In this document: piece after piece, positions 1-7,559 of the stretch | How positions within the stretch are numbered: position 1 is the first letter of the stretch | Layout of the letters: each line of letters starts with the position of its first letter | Assembly (NCBI GenBank): GCA_947624365.1 | Contig: CANQJY010000016.1 | Coordinates: forward strand, 1-16,007 | Direction: 5' to 3' | DNA from: an uncultured Clostridia bacterium | Lineage (GTDB): Bacteria > Bacillota > Clostridia > TANB77 > CAG-508 | Length of the DNA: 16,007 nucleotides | Program-made: the position numbers and the translations under genes | Notes under the pieces: generated by a model | Database searches by the model: none | What the model was told of the DNA's origin: nothing | The model's input: the letters and a program-made list of their open reading frames with translations, nothing else

Positions 1-170
1 CAGGAGGCAAAGAAATAAAAGAAATAAAAATACAAAAAGAAGTAGTAGATCCAGATGATGTTGAAATGTTAGAAGATTTAATATTAACATGTATCAATGA
101 AGCATTAAGAAAAGTTGATAGCGCACAAGCAGCAGAACTTGGAAAGTTTAACATTCCAGGGTTAATGTAA
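1..170 (+). CDS. ebfC: YbaB/EbfC family nucleoid-associated protein, 3' end only
   Basis: The gene is cut by the left edge; the last 55 codons are present, read from base 3 to a TAA at 168-170. The visible tail contains a short charged strand ([17 protein letters not shown]), then an amphipathic helix with [14 protein letters not shown], and ends FNIPGLM. This layout (beta strand, D-P-(D/E)-D, then an 'EDLI..A.N.A' helix and a terminal 'PG' segment) is that of the small dimeric YbaB/EbfC DNA-binding proteins. Family members bind DNA as nucleoid-associated factors and usually lie between dnaX and recR. The next gene here is recR, 17 bases downstream, which supports the call and suggests that dnaX lies just outside the window. 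The N-terminal half cannot be assessed. Confidence 0.9.
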   Translation, partial: GGKEIKEIKIQKEVVDPDDVEMLEDLILTCINEALRKVDSAQAAELGKFNIPGLM

Positions 171-187
171 GAAATGGGGAAATATAG

Positions 188-787
188 ATGTCATTATACT
201 CACCATCAATTGAAAAATTAATTGAAAGTTTTGAAAGGCTACCTAGCATTGGTCATAAGACTGCTGCCAGGTTAGCTTTTTATATGCTAAATTGTTCAGA
301 AGAAGAAACAAACCAATTTGTAAACTCAATTATTGAAGCAAAGAAAAATTTAAAATATTGTAGTAAATGTTTTAATATTTCTGATACAGACCCATGCCCT
401 ATATGCAGTAATCCTAAAAGAGATTTTACATCTATTTGTGTTGTAGAAGATGTAAGAGATATTATAGCTATGGAAAAAACACATGAATTTAAAGGAATAT
501 ATCATGTATTACATGGCTCTATTTCACCTATGAATGGTGTTGGACCAGATGATATAAAAATTAAAGAATTACTAAGCAGACTTATGGAAGGAGAAGTAAA
601 AGAAGTAATTCTAGCAACAAACCCTAGAGTAGAAGGAGAAGCAACAGCGATGTATTTATCTAAATTGATTAAACCATTAGGGATTAAAGTAACTAGAATT
701 GCTCATGGTATTCCTGTAGGTGGTGACTTAGAATATACAGATGAAGTAACATTAACAAAAGCCCTAGAAGGGCGAAGAGAAATATAA
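188..787 (+). CDS. recR: Recombination mediator protein RecR
   Basis: RecR acts with RecO (and RecF) to load RecA on gapped single-stranded DNA during recombinational repair. At 199 aa it is full length. An N-terminal helix-hairpin-helix region ([19 protein letters not shown], residues 14-32) is followed by a four-cysteine zinc finger (C58, C61, C70, C73), then a Toprim domain from about residue 80 with CVVED near 84-88 and the [14 protein letters not shown] segment, and a C-terminal [16 protein letters not shown]alker-B-like stretch. The start follows a weak GGGGA ribosome site eight bases upstream and gives the canonical N-terminus. It is co-directional with ebfC, the standard arrangement. 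It ends with two arginines coded CGA and AGA and converges on pyrC with six bases between the stops, so the two transcripts must end within or across each other's 3' ends. Confidence 0.97.
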   Translation: MSLYSPSIEKLIESFERLPSIGHKTAARLAFYMLNCSEEETNQFVNSIIEAKKNLKYCSKCFNISDTDPCPICSNPKRDFTSICVVEDVRDIIAMEKTHEFKGIYHVLHGSISPMNGVGPDDIKIKELLSRLMEGEVKEVILATNPRVEGEATAMYLSKLIKPLGIKVTRIAHGIPVGGDLEYTDEVTLTKALEGRREI

Positions 788-793
788 ATTTTA

Positions 794-2069
794 TTATTTA
801 TCTCTATATACTATATTACCATTAACAATTGTATATATTACTTTGCCTTTTAATTTTTTTCCGATAAAAGGTGAATTTTTTGATTTTGATACTATCATAT
901 CTTCTGTATAAGTATATTCTGAATTTGGATCAAAAATTGTAAAATCAGCGTCTTTTCCTTCTTGAATTGTACCCTTATCAATATTTATTAATTTTGCAGG
1001 ATTGTATGACATTAATTTTACCATATCTAAATATGAAATATATCCTTTATCCACTAATGCAGTTATTGTGGCAGGTAGTGCTGTTTCAAAAGAAATTACT
1101 CCCCAAGGAGCTACAGCTATTCCCCTGCTTTTTTCTTCTTTTGAGTGTGGTGCATGATCTGTAACAATCGCATCTATAGTTCCATCTTGTAATCCCTTTA
1201 TAAGAGCTTCTATATCTTTTTGAGTTCTAAGAGGGGGATTTATTTTTGCATTTGAACCTGAAATTAAGGCCTCTTCCTCAGTAAGCATAAAATAATGAGG
1301 GCAAGTTTCAGTAGTAACTTTTACACCTCTTGCTTTAGCATCTCTAACTATAGCTACAGTTCCTTCTGTACTTATATGGCATAGATGAACTCTAGCATTG
1401 TTAATACTTGCAATAGCAATTTCCCTAGAAGCCATTATTTCTTCTGATTCTCGACATACACCTTCTACGCCAAGTTTTTCAGCAACAGGTCCTGCATTTA
1501 TACCTCCACCAATAAAAAATTCATCTTCACAATGTGAGGCAACAAATTTATTCAATTTAGTTGTTTCTATAATAGCTTCTCTCATCAACTTAGAATTTTT
1601 TAAAGGTACACCATCATCAGAAAAAGCAATTGCCCCTGATTTTACTTGTTCTTCAAAATTTACTAGTTCCCTACCTAATTCTCCTTTTGTTACTGTTGAG
1701 TATGATAAAACATTACATAGATTAACTCTTTTACCTTCTTCTATTATCCATTTTAAAACATCAACATTATCTGGTACAGGTTTTGTATTTGGCATTGCGC
1801 AAATTGTTGTAAATCCGACCTTTTACTGCACTTTTACATCCACTTTCAATAGTTTCTTTATATTCAAATCCAGGTTGTCTCAAATGGCAATGAATATCAA
1901 CCATTCCAGGCATTATGTATAAATTAGTGCAATCTATTATTTCAGCACCATTAATTTCTAAATTTTTACCGATAGCTTTTATTTTACCGTTTTCAATAAT
2001 TATATCAAGTTTTTCATTAGTATTAGTTGCATAATCAATTACAAATCCGTTTTTTAAAATTTTCAACAT
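794..2069 (-). CDS. pyrC: Dihydroorotase (type I), needs one +1 frameshift
   Basis: PyrC is the zinc amidohydrolase that closes carbamoyl-aspartate to dihydroorotate. It is encoded in two frames. Residues 1-84 run from the ATG at 2069 (GAGGG ribosome site) to VKG; skipping one C at 1817 continues as GFTTICAMPNTKP to the end, giving 424 aa, the normal type I length. Metal ligands expected for the family are present on both sides of the junction: H60 and H62 in DIHCHLRQPG, D151/D152 in FSDDG, H179 in SHCED, H231 in HLCHIST and D304 in VTDHAPH. Without the shift the product stops 18 codons later and lacks most of the active site. The downstream part alone would start at an internal ATG with no ribosome site and would lack HxH. 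It is last in the operon, with 28 bases to the gene upstream. Sequencing error or a young pseudogene is possible, but everything else is intact. Confidence 0.9.
1814..1823 (-). other. +1 frameshift site in pyrC (AAA-GGU-CGG-A)
   Basis: On the mRNA strand the zero frame reads AAA GGU CGG AUU; the conserved protein requires AAA GGU (C) GGA UUU, i.e. one skipped C at 1817 between two glycine codons. The family-conserved motif VKGGFTT fixes the position well. The zero frame then meets a stop at 1767-1769. No Shine-Dalgarno-like stimulator is visible just upstream. The in-frame CGG at the shift point matches the pyrD site. Confidence 0.7.
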
Positions 2070-2097
2070 TTTTTTACCCTCTTTTTTAATATGTATT

Positions 2098-3003
2098 TTA
2101 TTCGTTAAAATCATATGTATCAATATTACCATATGGTTTTATATTAAGTATTTTACAAGTTAAAATTTGTCCATTATCATCTATATCAATATTAATTATT
2201 TTAGGTCCTTTAGGAGTTAAAATCTCATTTCCTTGAAAGTTTTCATTATAAATAACAGAACCTTTTATTTTACTTGCTAATTGTATTGATATTGCTCCTG
2301 TAAGTGGTAATCCAGGATGCCAATTATTTAAATAAATTGTTCTAGCACATAGATTATTACTATTATTCAAAACCAATGCAATTTTTGGGAATTCACTATT
2401 TTCATCAAAATCATATTTTTTTGCAATATCTTTTCTAAGTTTTTTTGCTCTTTCTAGAATATCTCTATTATTTTCATTTAATGTTAATAGTTCTTCATTT
2501 GTCTTAATTCCAAAATCTTCTGCATTTACTATTATATATGGAGCAACAATATTAATTAAAGAAAATTTTGAATTTTCAAAATTTTCTTTAATTTTTGCAC
2601 TATTAACATTTTTTCCTACTAAACTAGTAACATTTAAATCAAAAGAATTTTCATTTTTTTCTACAGAAATTTTTAATCCTGTATCAATATTAGTTAATGA
2701 AATATTATCTTGTTTATATACTGCTCTAGCACATGCAACCATTGAATTACCACAATTTGCATTTGATTCAAATTCTACAATATCATCTGTTTTCTTTATT
2801 TGTATAAATTTAAAATCGTAATTATTTTTATCTTTTAATTTTATAATAGCCATTTTAGAAAAATTAATTTCTTTTGCTTGTAAAAAATAATATGCGTTAT
2901 ATGCCAATTTTCTCCAATTAGCAATATCGTTGTTTTCTTCTACTAGAACAACTGCCGTTGGAGAAGGAGCACCTAATACATTAACTATATATATTTTTTT
3001 CAT
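2098..3003 (-). CDS. PrpF/DapF-fold isomerase-like protein in the pyr operon
   Basis: This is a 301-aa protein of the diaminopimelate epimerase-like superfamily, closest in motif to the PrpF branch (2-methylaconitate isomerase / 4-oxalomesaconate tautomerase). Visible signatures are the first-domain catalytic loop SNANCGNSM with C84, and the second-domain segment WHPGLPLTGAISIQLASKIKG followed by SVIYN, which resembles the PrpF 'TGA' loop and its following helix. The second catalytic cysteine of true DapF is not present at the equivalent TGA position, so diaminopimelate epimerase is unlikely. Its start overlaps the stop of the OPRT-like gene by four bases (ATGA), implying translational coupling, and pyrC follows 28 bases downstream. 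Residence inside a pyrimidine operon is the main clue to its role: the substrate could be a small unsaturated carboxylate related to orotate or dihydroorotate, but that is inference. No other propionate or gallate pathway gene is nearby. Confidence 0.75.
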   Translation of the reverse strand: MKKIYIVNVLGAPSPTAVVLVEENNDIANWRKLAYNAYYFLQAKEINFSKMAIIKLKDKNNYDFKFIQIKKTDDIVEFESNANCGNSMVACARAVYKQDNISLTNIDTGLKISVEKNENSFDLNVTSLVGKNVNSAKIKENFENSKFSLINIVAPYIIVNAEDFGIKTNEELLTLNENNRDILERAKKLRKDIAKKYDFDENSEFPKIALVLNNSNNLCARTIYLNNWHPGLPLTGAISIQLASKIKGSVIYNENFQGNEILTPKGPKIINIDIDDNGQILTCKILNIKPYGNIDTYDFNE

Positions 3004-3872
3004 TTTTTAATTAAATCTCCTAAATTATATATATCTTCTTCAACACATTTTTTAGCTCTTATTAAAGTTTTACCAGTACCCTTTAAAGAATTTTCTATAA
3101 ATTCAGGATGATTTATTAAAAATTCTCTCATTGTTTCATATGGATTGTCCATATAATTGTCAATCATTAGATATTGTTCTTGATTAAGATCTCCTTTTTC
3201 TAATGCAGTTTTAAATAAGTCTTTATTTACCTTAACTAATGGATATGTGATTACATTTTGTTTTAATAGCACATCTGCTCCACCTTGCATTCTATCAACT
3301 ATTGTAGCAGTCCATTTCATTTCTGCACCTAAATCTTTTATTGCTGGTAACCACATATTTACGTAACTCGCTGCTTCAGTAATTAAATCTGATACATGTA
3401 AACATTTTTTTCCTTCTAAATTGTCTACTTGTTCAGTAACACTAAAATCATAGTTACTTACTAATTTAGATAAATCTTTAAAAATAGTAATATGTGGTTT
3501 TTTTAGTAAATATGCTATTATATTTGAAAATACCCAATCTCTTCTTTCTCCACCAGAAACATAATCAATTTCATCTACATTAATATTATTTGTTATTGTT
3601 TGTAATAAATAATCTATTGTATGTTTATAAATCTGATTTGAATTATACTGTTTTAAAACACATTCAAATACTTTTTTAGGTAATGTATTATGATCAGATA
3701 GTGCCTCATCAACCATTGCTAATAAATCTTTTGATTCTTCATCACTACCATATAAAAATTCAGCATTAATAAAATATGCTCCTATTTTTCCAGATGTTAA
3801 CCAAAATGGTTTATCTGACTCGCAAGCTTTGATTGCTTTTGTTGCAAATAAATTTGAAATTAATTCTTCCAT
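3000..3872 (-). CDS. Divergent orotate phosphoribosyltransferase-like protein
   Basis: This 290-aa protein is probably the PyrE-type step (orotate + PRPP to OMP), in a long divergent form; typical PyrE is about 210 aa. PyrE-like pieces are KPFWLTSGKIGAYFINAEF (residues 21-39, compare the PyrE 'K(S/T)G..SPYFIN' N-terminus), VSGGERRDWVFSNIIAYLLKKPH (105-127) where PyrE has its 'GiP.GG...A' region, and LHVSDLITEAASYV (158-171) in place of the PRPP loop 'vVDDviTtG.S'. The replacement of DD by SD and of TTG by TEA, plus a carboxyl extension of roughly 90 residues, means the active site is altered. It sits directly after pyrD (13-base gap) where pyrE is expected, and overlaps the next gene by four bases. 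Start ATG at 3872 follows a GGGGGAAA ribosome site. The call is placed from context plus motif resemblance. Confidence 0.7.
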   Translation of the reverse strand: MEELISNLFATKAIKACESDKPFWLTSGKIGAYFINAEFLYGSDEESKDLLAMVDEALSDHNTLPKKVFECVLKQYNSNQIYKHTIDYLLQTITNNINVDEIDYVSGGERRDWVFSNIIAYLLKKPHITIFKDLSKLVSNYDFSVTEQVDNLEGKKCLHVSDLITEAASYVNMWLPAIKDLGAEMKWTATIVDRMQGGADVLLKQNVITYPLVKVNKDLFKTALEKGDLNQEQYLMIDNYMDNPYETMREFLINHPEFIENSLKGTGKTLIRAKKCVEEDIYNLGDLIKK

Positions 3873-3885
3873 TATATTTTCCCCC

Positions 3886-4795
3886 TTAATTCATTTTAAC
3901 AGTTCCGATTATACTATTTATATCGTCTATATCATGTTTTCCTAAATAATCTTCAATTTCTTTTATTACCTTAATACTTGTATCTGGAGAATAAAAATTT
4001 CCTGCTCCAATTGATACTGCTGTTGCTCCAGCCAACATAAATTCTATTGCATCTGAACCTGTAACAATACCGCCTATACCTAATACAGGTATTTTCACAG
4101 TTTTAGCAACATCATATGTCATTCTAACAGCAATTGGTCGTATACCAGGACCAGACAATCCTCCAGTATTATTGCCTAAAACAGGTCTCCTTTTTTCTAT
4201 ATCAATAACCATAGCAGTAAAAGCATTAATTAGAGATATTCCATCAGCACCAGCATCTTCTGCTGCTCTTGCAGTAACTGTTATGTCAGTAACATTAGGA
4301 CTAAGTTTTACTATAAGGGGTTTATCCAATACTTTTCGTACAGCAGATGTAACTTCTTTAACACCTTCATAAGTAACACCAAAAGCCATACATCCTGAAT
4401 GCACATTAGGACATGATAAATTAAGTTCTACACCATCTATATCAGTATCATTTAGCCTTCTACATACTTCTACATAATCTTCTATAGTATTTCCTATAGC
4501 ATTTACTATTATTGCTGTATCATATTTTTTTAATTTTGGTAGATAATGTTCTATAACATAATCTACACCAGGATTTTGAAGGCCTATAGAATTTAACATT
4601 CCACTAGGACTTTCACAAACTCTAGGTGGTTTATTTCCAGCTCGAGGCTCTACAGAAGTTCCTTTTGTAAAAATACCACCGAAGTTTATTTAAATCAATG
4701 TATTCTGAGAATTCTTCACCATAAGCAAATGTTCCTGAAGCTACTGTTACAGGATTTTTCATTTTAATCCCTGCAAAATTTACACTTGTATTCAC
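3886..4795 (-). CDS. pyrD: Dihydroorotate dehydrogenase 1B catalytic subunit, needs one +1 frameshift
   Basis: PyrD (class 1B) oxidises dihydroorotate to orotate with FMN and passes electrons to PyrK and then NAD. The gene starts at GTG 4795, seven bases after a perfect AGGAGG. Residues 1-38 carry [16 protein letters not shown] and end at NKL; skipping one C at 4681 continues as [19 protein letters not shown] and on through [12 protein letters not shown] to the stop, 302 aa in all, the usual length. The class 1B catalytic cysteine is C128 in [11 protein letters not shown]-site segments [11 protein letters not shown] and AVSIGAG lie near the C-terminus. Unshifted, translation would stop at 4631 after 16 further codons. 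The downstream ORF's first ATG is internal to the conserved SGMLNSIG motif and has no ribosome site, so it is not a credible independent start. There are 19 bases after pyrK, 13 before the OPRT-like gene. Confidence 0.9.
4678..4687 (-). other. +1 frameshift site in pyrD (AAA-CUU-CGG-U)
   Basis: The mRNA strand reads AAA CUU CGG UGG in the incoming frame, while the conserved protein needs AAA CUU (C) GGU GGU, giving NKLGGIFTKG. The skipped base is at 4681. CUU followed by a slowly decoded codon is the arrangement of the known +1 shifts CUU-UGA in bacterial prfB and CUU-AGG in yeast Ty1. There is no internal Shine-Dalgarno of the prfB kind. The layout matches the pyrC site: AAA, NNU, CGG, then glycine in the new frame. 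Confidence 0.7.
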
Positions 4796-4814
4796 TTTTT
4801 ATCCTCCTTTTAAT

Positions 4815-5600
4815 TTATATATCTATTTTATTAGATTCAAAAACAGGTCCGTTTTTACAAACTCTAGCGTATTGAATTGTATCATTATTTGTATTTAATT
4901 TAACTGAACATCCCATACATGCACCTATTCCGCAAGCCATTCTTTGTTCTAATGATAACTGACAATAAATATTTTTACTATCTGCAAATTCTTTTACTTT
5001 TTGTAACATTGGTAATGGTCCACATGCAAATATACCATCAAAATTCAATTTATCAAAATCTGATTTTAAATAATCTATTGCATATCCGTTATTTCCATAT
5101 GTTCCATCATCTGTAGAAATTATTAACTTAGTTGACACTTTTTTAAATTCTTCTTCTAATAAAACAAATTGTTTGCTTCTAAATCCTAAATATGTATTTA
5201 TGGAAATATTATCAATGTTTTCTTTTGCTAATTCATATAATGGGAATATACCAATTCCTCCACCAATAATTGCTATATTTTTACATTGTTTTATATTGAA
5301 TACGCCATCTCCTAAAGGACCAACTACATCAATATATTCTCCTTCTTCAACCTCTGATAAAAAGCTTGTGCCCCTACCTTTTATTTGAAATATAAATTCA
5401 ATTAAATTTTTGTCCTTTTCTATATTAAAAATACTAATCGGTCTTCTTAAAAAAGGTTCAAATGTTTTAGAAACTTTAATTTCAATAAATTGTCCAGGGA
5501 CTGCAGTACTTGCAATTTCTGGTGTTAGACAAGTAAATTTCATAACATCTTCTTTTAATTTTTCTTTTTTTAATAATTTGACTTGTGTGTTCACAGCCAT
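4815..5600 (-). CDS. pyrK: Dihydroorotate dehydrogenase B electron-transfer subunit
   Basis: PyrK carries FAD and a [2Fe-2S] cluster and moves electrons from PyrD's FMN to NAD+. The 261-aa sequence has a ferredoxin-reductase-like FAD domain with RRPISIF (52-58), KGRGTSFL and VVGPLGDGVF; an NAD domain with IAIIGGGIGIFPLYELA (109-125) and FACGPLPML (191-199); and a C-terminal cluster loop with C223, C228, C231 and C248 (RMACGIGACMGCSV then ARVCKNGPVF), exactly the PyrK pattern. The start at ATG 5600 has AGGAGG eight bases upstream. It lies 18 bases behind asnB and 19 before pyrD, so PyrD and PyrK are made together as required for their heterotetramer. The gene is intact. All CGG triplets in it lie out of frame. 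Confidence 0.97.
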   Translation of the reverse strand: MAVNTQVKLLKKEKLKEDVMKFTCLTPEIASTAVPGQFIEIKVSKTFEPFLRRPISIFNIEKDKNLIEFIFQIKGRGTSFLSEVEEGEYIDVVGPLGDGVFNIKQCKNIAIIGGGIGIFPLYELAKENIDNISINTYLGFRSKQFVLLEEEFKKVSTKLIISTDDGTYGNNGYAIDYLKSDFDKLNFDGIFACGPLPMLQKVKEFADSKNIYCQLSLEQRMACGIGACMGCSVKLNTNNDTIQYARVCKNGPVFESNKIDI

Positions 5601-5618
5601 ATAGAATACCTCCTTAAT

Positions 5619-7358
5619 TTAATTCCAATTTTTTAAATTTCTAAGCCATAATTCAAGAGTAATTAATGCCCATAATTCTTTACCTCGTTTTGCTTTGTTA
5701 ATTGAATGTTCATATATCCAATTTTCTAGTATATTTTTATTTATGAATGCATTAATTTTACTATCATTATCTAATAATATATTTTTAGCCCATTGTACAC
5801 CACCATCTGCTGAAATCCACTCTGAAGGTAAACTTGGAAAAATAGATTTTTTTCTATAAATTATATCATCTGGCAACCAACTTCTAGCAATTTCTTTTAA
5901 CCAGCCTTTTCTTGTTCCTTGCATTAATTCTTCTATAGATAATTCAAAAGAATATTCTGCAATTCTATAATCTTGAAAAGGAACTTTTGCTTCTATTCCA
6001 TGAGCCATAGTCATCCTATCTAATCTCATGTTATGATATTCTGGGAGTCGTTCTCCTCTTTCATATAATAATGCATCCTCCATATTTGATATAGTTTCAG
6101 GAATATATTTTTTATTTTTAATACTTGAAAGGAAATCTTTATTATAAAGAGTTTCTATATCAGATTTTGATATAATCCAACTTAATGATGGATAAATTGC
6201 TTTTGCATTATTATATTTTTTCCAACATTCTTGCCTTTCATATCCTATAAAAAGCTCATCTGCTCCATCTCCAGTAATAATTGTTTTTAAATTCAATTCT
6301 TTAGCCCTTTTTGCCATTAAATAAGTTCCTACATGAGTTGGATTTGCTAAAGGCTCATCTATAAATTTTATTAAATCTTCTAATGTATTTCGAGCTATTT
6401 CTGGAGTAATATTTACCCATTCAACTTTTTTATTAAAATAATTTTCAAAAATTTTTACATATTTTTCATCATCTACACCATTTGGTAAAAATCTTATAGA
6501 AATTAGTTTATTATAATTAGAATTATCATTTTGTAAAGAGATGGCAGTTGCTAAAGAAGAATCTAATCCTCCTGAGAGAAAGAAACCACCTTGAGTATCT
6601 GAGTATGAATTTTCATACATAACAGTAGTAATTAGTTTTTTAAAATTTTCTACTTTTATTTGTTTTTCTTCTTCTTGCAATTGTGTATATTCTATATTAT
6701 TTTTTAAGCTCCAATATTTCTCAGCTTTCAAATTTCCATTTTTAATTGTAACCATTTCTCCTGGTAATACTTTTTTTATTTCATGAAAAGCCGTTGTATT
6801 CCCTGGATTTAAGCCATATCTTAATATATTGTCAATTGCATTATAATTTAATTCTGGTTTTTTGTCAATTGCGGAATATATAGCTTTGATTTCAGAAGCG
6901 AAAATAAAGAAATCATTATTCATATAATAATATAAAGGCTTTACCCCTAATGGATCTCTCCATAATGTGAATTCTTTAGCATAATCATCATATAAGGCGA
7001 TGGAAAACATTCCACCTAATTTTTTGACAAAAGATTTATTATATTTTTTATACAGAGGAAGTATGATTTCACTATCGCATTGAGGATCTATATGTAACTC
7101 ATTACCTAATTCTTTATAATTTGTTATTTCACCATTAAATATAGAATAAAATTGTCCTTCATTTTGTATCATTGCCTTTTTATAATTAGGCCCAATAACA
7201 GATAATCGATTCATCCCAATAGATGCATTATCAAAATATTTTATTTCATTTACATCAGGACCACGATGAATTGTTTTTGTACTCATTTTTTTCATTCTAG
7301 TTTCTAAAACATTTTTAGGACAAGATTTAAAATAAATAATACCATAAATACTACACAT
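5619..7358 (-). CDS. asnB: Asparagine synthetase (glutamine-hydrolysing)
   Basis: This enzyme makes asparagine from aspartate using ATP and glutamine-derived ammonia. The N-terminal class II amidotransferase domain (about 1-200) has the catalytic C2, R51 in MNRLSVIG, FNGEITNYKEL (74-84) and the DSEIIL segment. The synthetase domain has the ATP pyrophosphatase loop SGGLDSS (262-268) and GDGADELFIGY (363-373). At 579 aa it is shorter than the 610-630 aa of many Clostridial AsnB. The start reads MCSIYG where MCGI.G is usual, so residue 3 is Ser; the nucleophile is unaffected. It is the first gene after the operon promoter, and pyrK begins 18 bases downstream, so asparagine and pyrimidine synthesis are probably co-expressed. 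The ribosome site is modest (AAGGGAAA). A specialised amidotransferase of the same family cannot be excluded. Confidence 0.88.
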   Translation of the reverse strand: MCSIYGIIYFKSCPKNVLETRMKKMSTKTIHRGPDVNEIKYFDNASIGMNRLSVIGPNYKKAMIQNEGQFYSIFNGEITNYKELGNELHIDPQCDSEIILPLYKKYNKSFVKKLGGMFSIALYDDYAKEFTLWRDPLGVKPLYYYMNNDFFIFASEIKAIYSAIDKKPELNYNAIDNILRYGLNPGNTTAFHEIKKVLPGEMVTIKNGNLKAEKYWSLKNNIEYTQLQEEEKQIKVENFKKLITTVMYENSYSDTQGGFFLSGGLDSSLATAISLQNDNSNYNKLISIRFLPNGVDDEKYVKIFENYFNKKVEWVNITPEIARNTLEDLIKFIDEPLANPTHVGTYLMAKRAKELNLKTIITGDGADELFIGYERQECWKKYNNAKAIYPSLSWIISKSDIETLYNKDFLSSIKNKKYIPETISNMEDALLYERGERLPEYHNMRLDRMTMAHGIEAKVPFQDYRIAEYSFELSIEELMQGTRKGWLKEIARSWLPDDIIYRKKSIFPSLPSEWISADGGVQWAKNILLDNDSKINAFINKNILENWIYEHSINKAKRGKELWALITLELWLRNLKNWN

Positions 7359-7416
7359 GTCATTTCCCTTTTCTTATTTTATTTAAGCAAAAAAAAAGTA
7401 AAGTATAAAAAATACC

Positions 7417-7488
7417 TCACCCAAAAAAAGGTTTTAAACAACCATAAAATAAAGAAATATTCAAAATAGATAATAATTTTTCTTTCAT
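7417..7488 (-). CDS. Possible 23-aa leader peptide ahead of asnB
   Basis: A short ORF begins at ATG 7488 behind a strong AAGGAG ribosome site with nine-base spacing and ends at TGA 7417-7419. It starts MKEKLLSILNI and ends CLKPFFG, with a hydrophobic middle. It lies fully inside the 5' leader between the operon promoter and asnB. The strong ribosome site is the only positive evidence of translation. It could be a regulatory upstream ORF, a small membrane peptide, or chance. It does not show a run of one amino acid that would mark classic attenuation. Confidence 0.4.
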   Translation of the reverse strand: MKEKLLSILNISLFYGCLKPFFG

Positions 7489-7529
7489 GTTATTTAACTC
7501 CTTTTACCTTTCAAAATAAATACAACTGT

Positions 7530-7559
7530 ATTTTATCATTATTTGTTACAATATGTCAA
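7530..7559 (-). promoter_or_regulatory. Promoter of the asnB-pyr operon
   Basis: On the minus strand, TTGACA (7559-7554) is followed after 18 bases by TAAAAT (7535-7530), with an extended TGA immediately before the -10. It overlaps the last codons of the upstream glycosyltransferase gene and directs transcription into the asnB leader, giving a 5' UTR of about 165 bases that holds the small leader ORF. No clear PyrR-type anti-anti-terminator or strong terminator stem is visible in that leader. Confidence 0.75.

Noticed and set aside
774..820. Terminator hairpin at the recR/pyrC convergence
   Set aside because: AGAGA and TCTCT can pair, but the inner stem is AT-rich and interrupted, with no clear U tract on either strand.
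1398..1922. A 174-codon plus-strand reading across pyrC
   Set aside because: It is antisense to the well-conserved dihydroorotase, has no ribosome site and no recognisable domain. Other antisense readings over pyrD, pyrK, mgtE, rrf2 and iscS were dismissed for the same reason.
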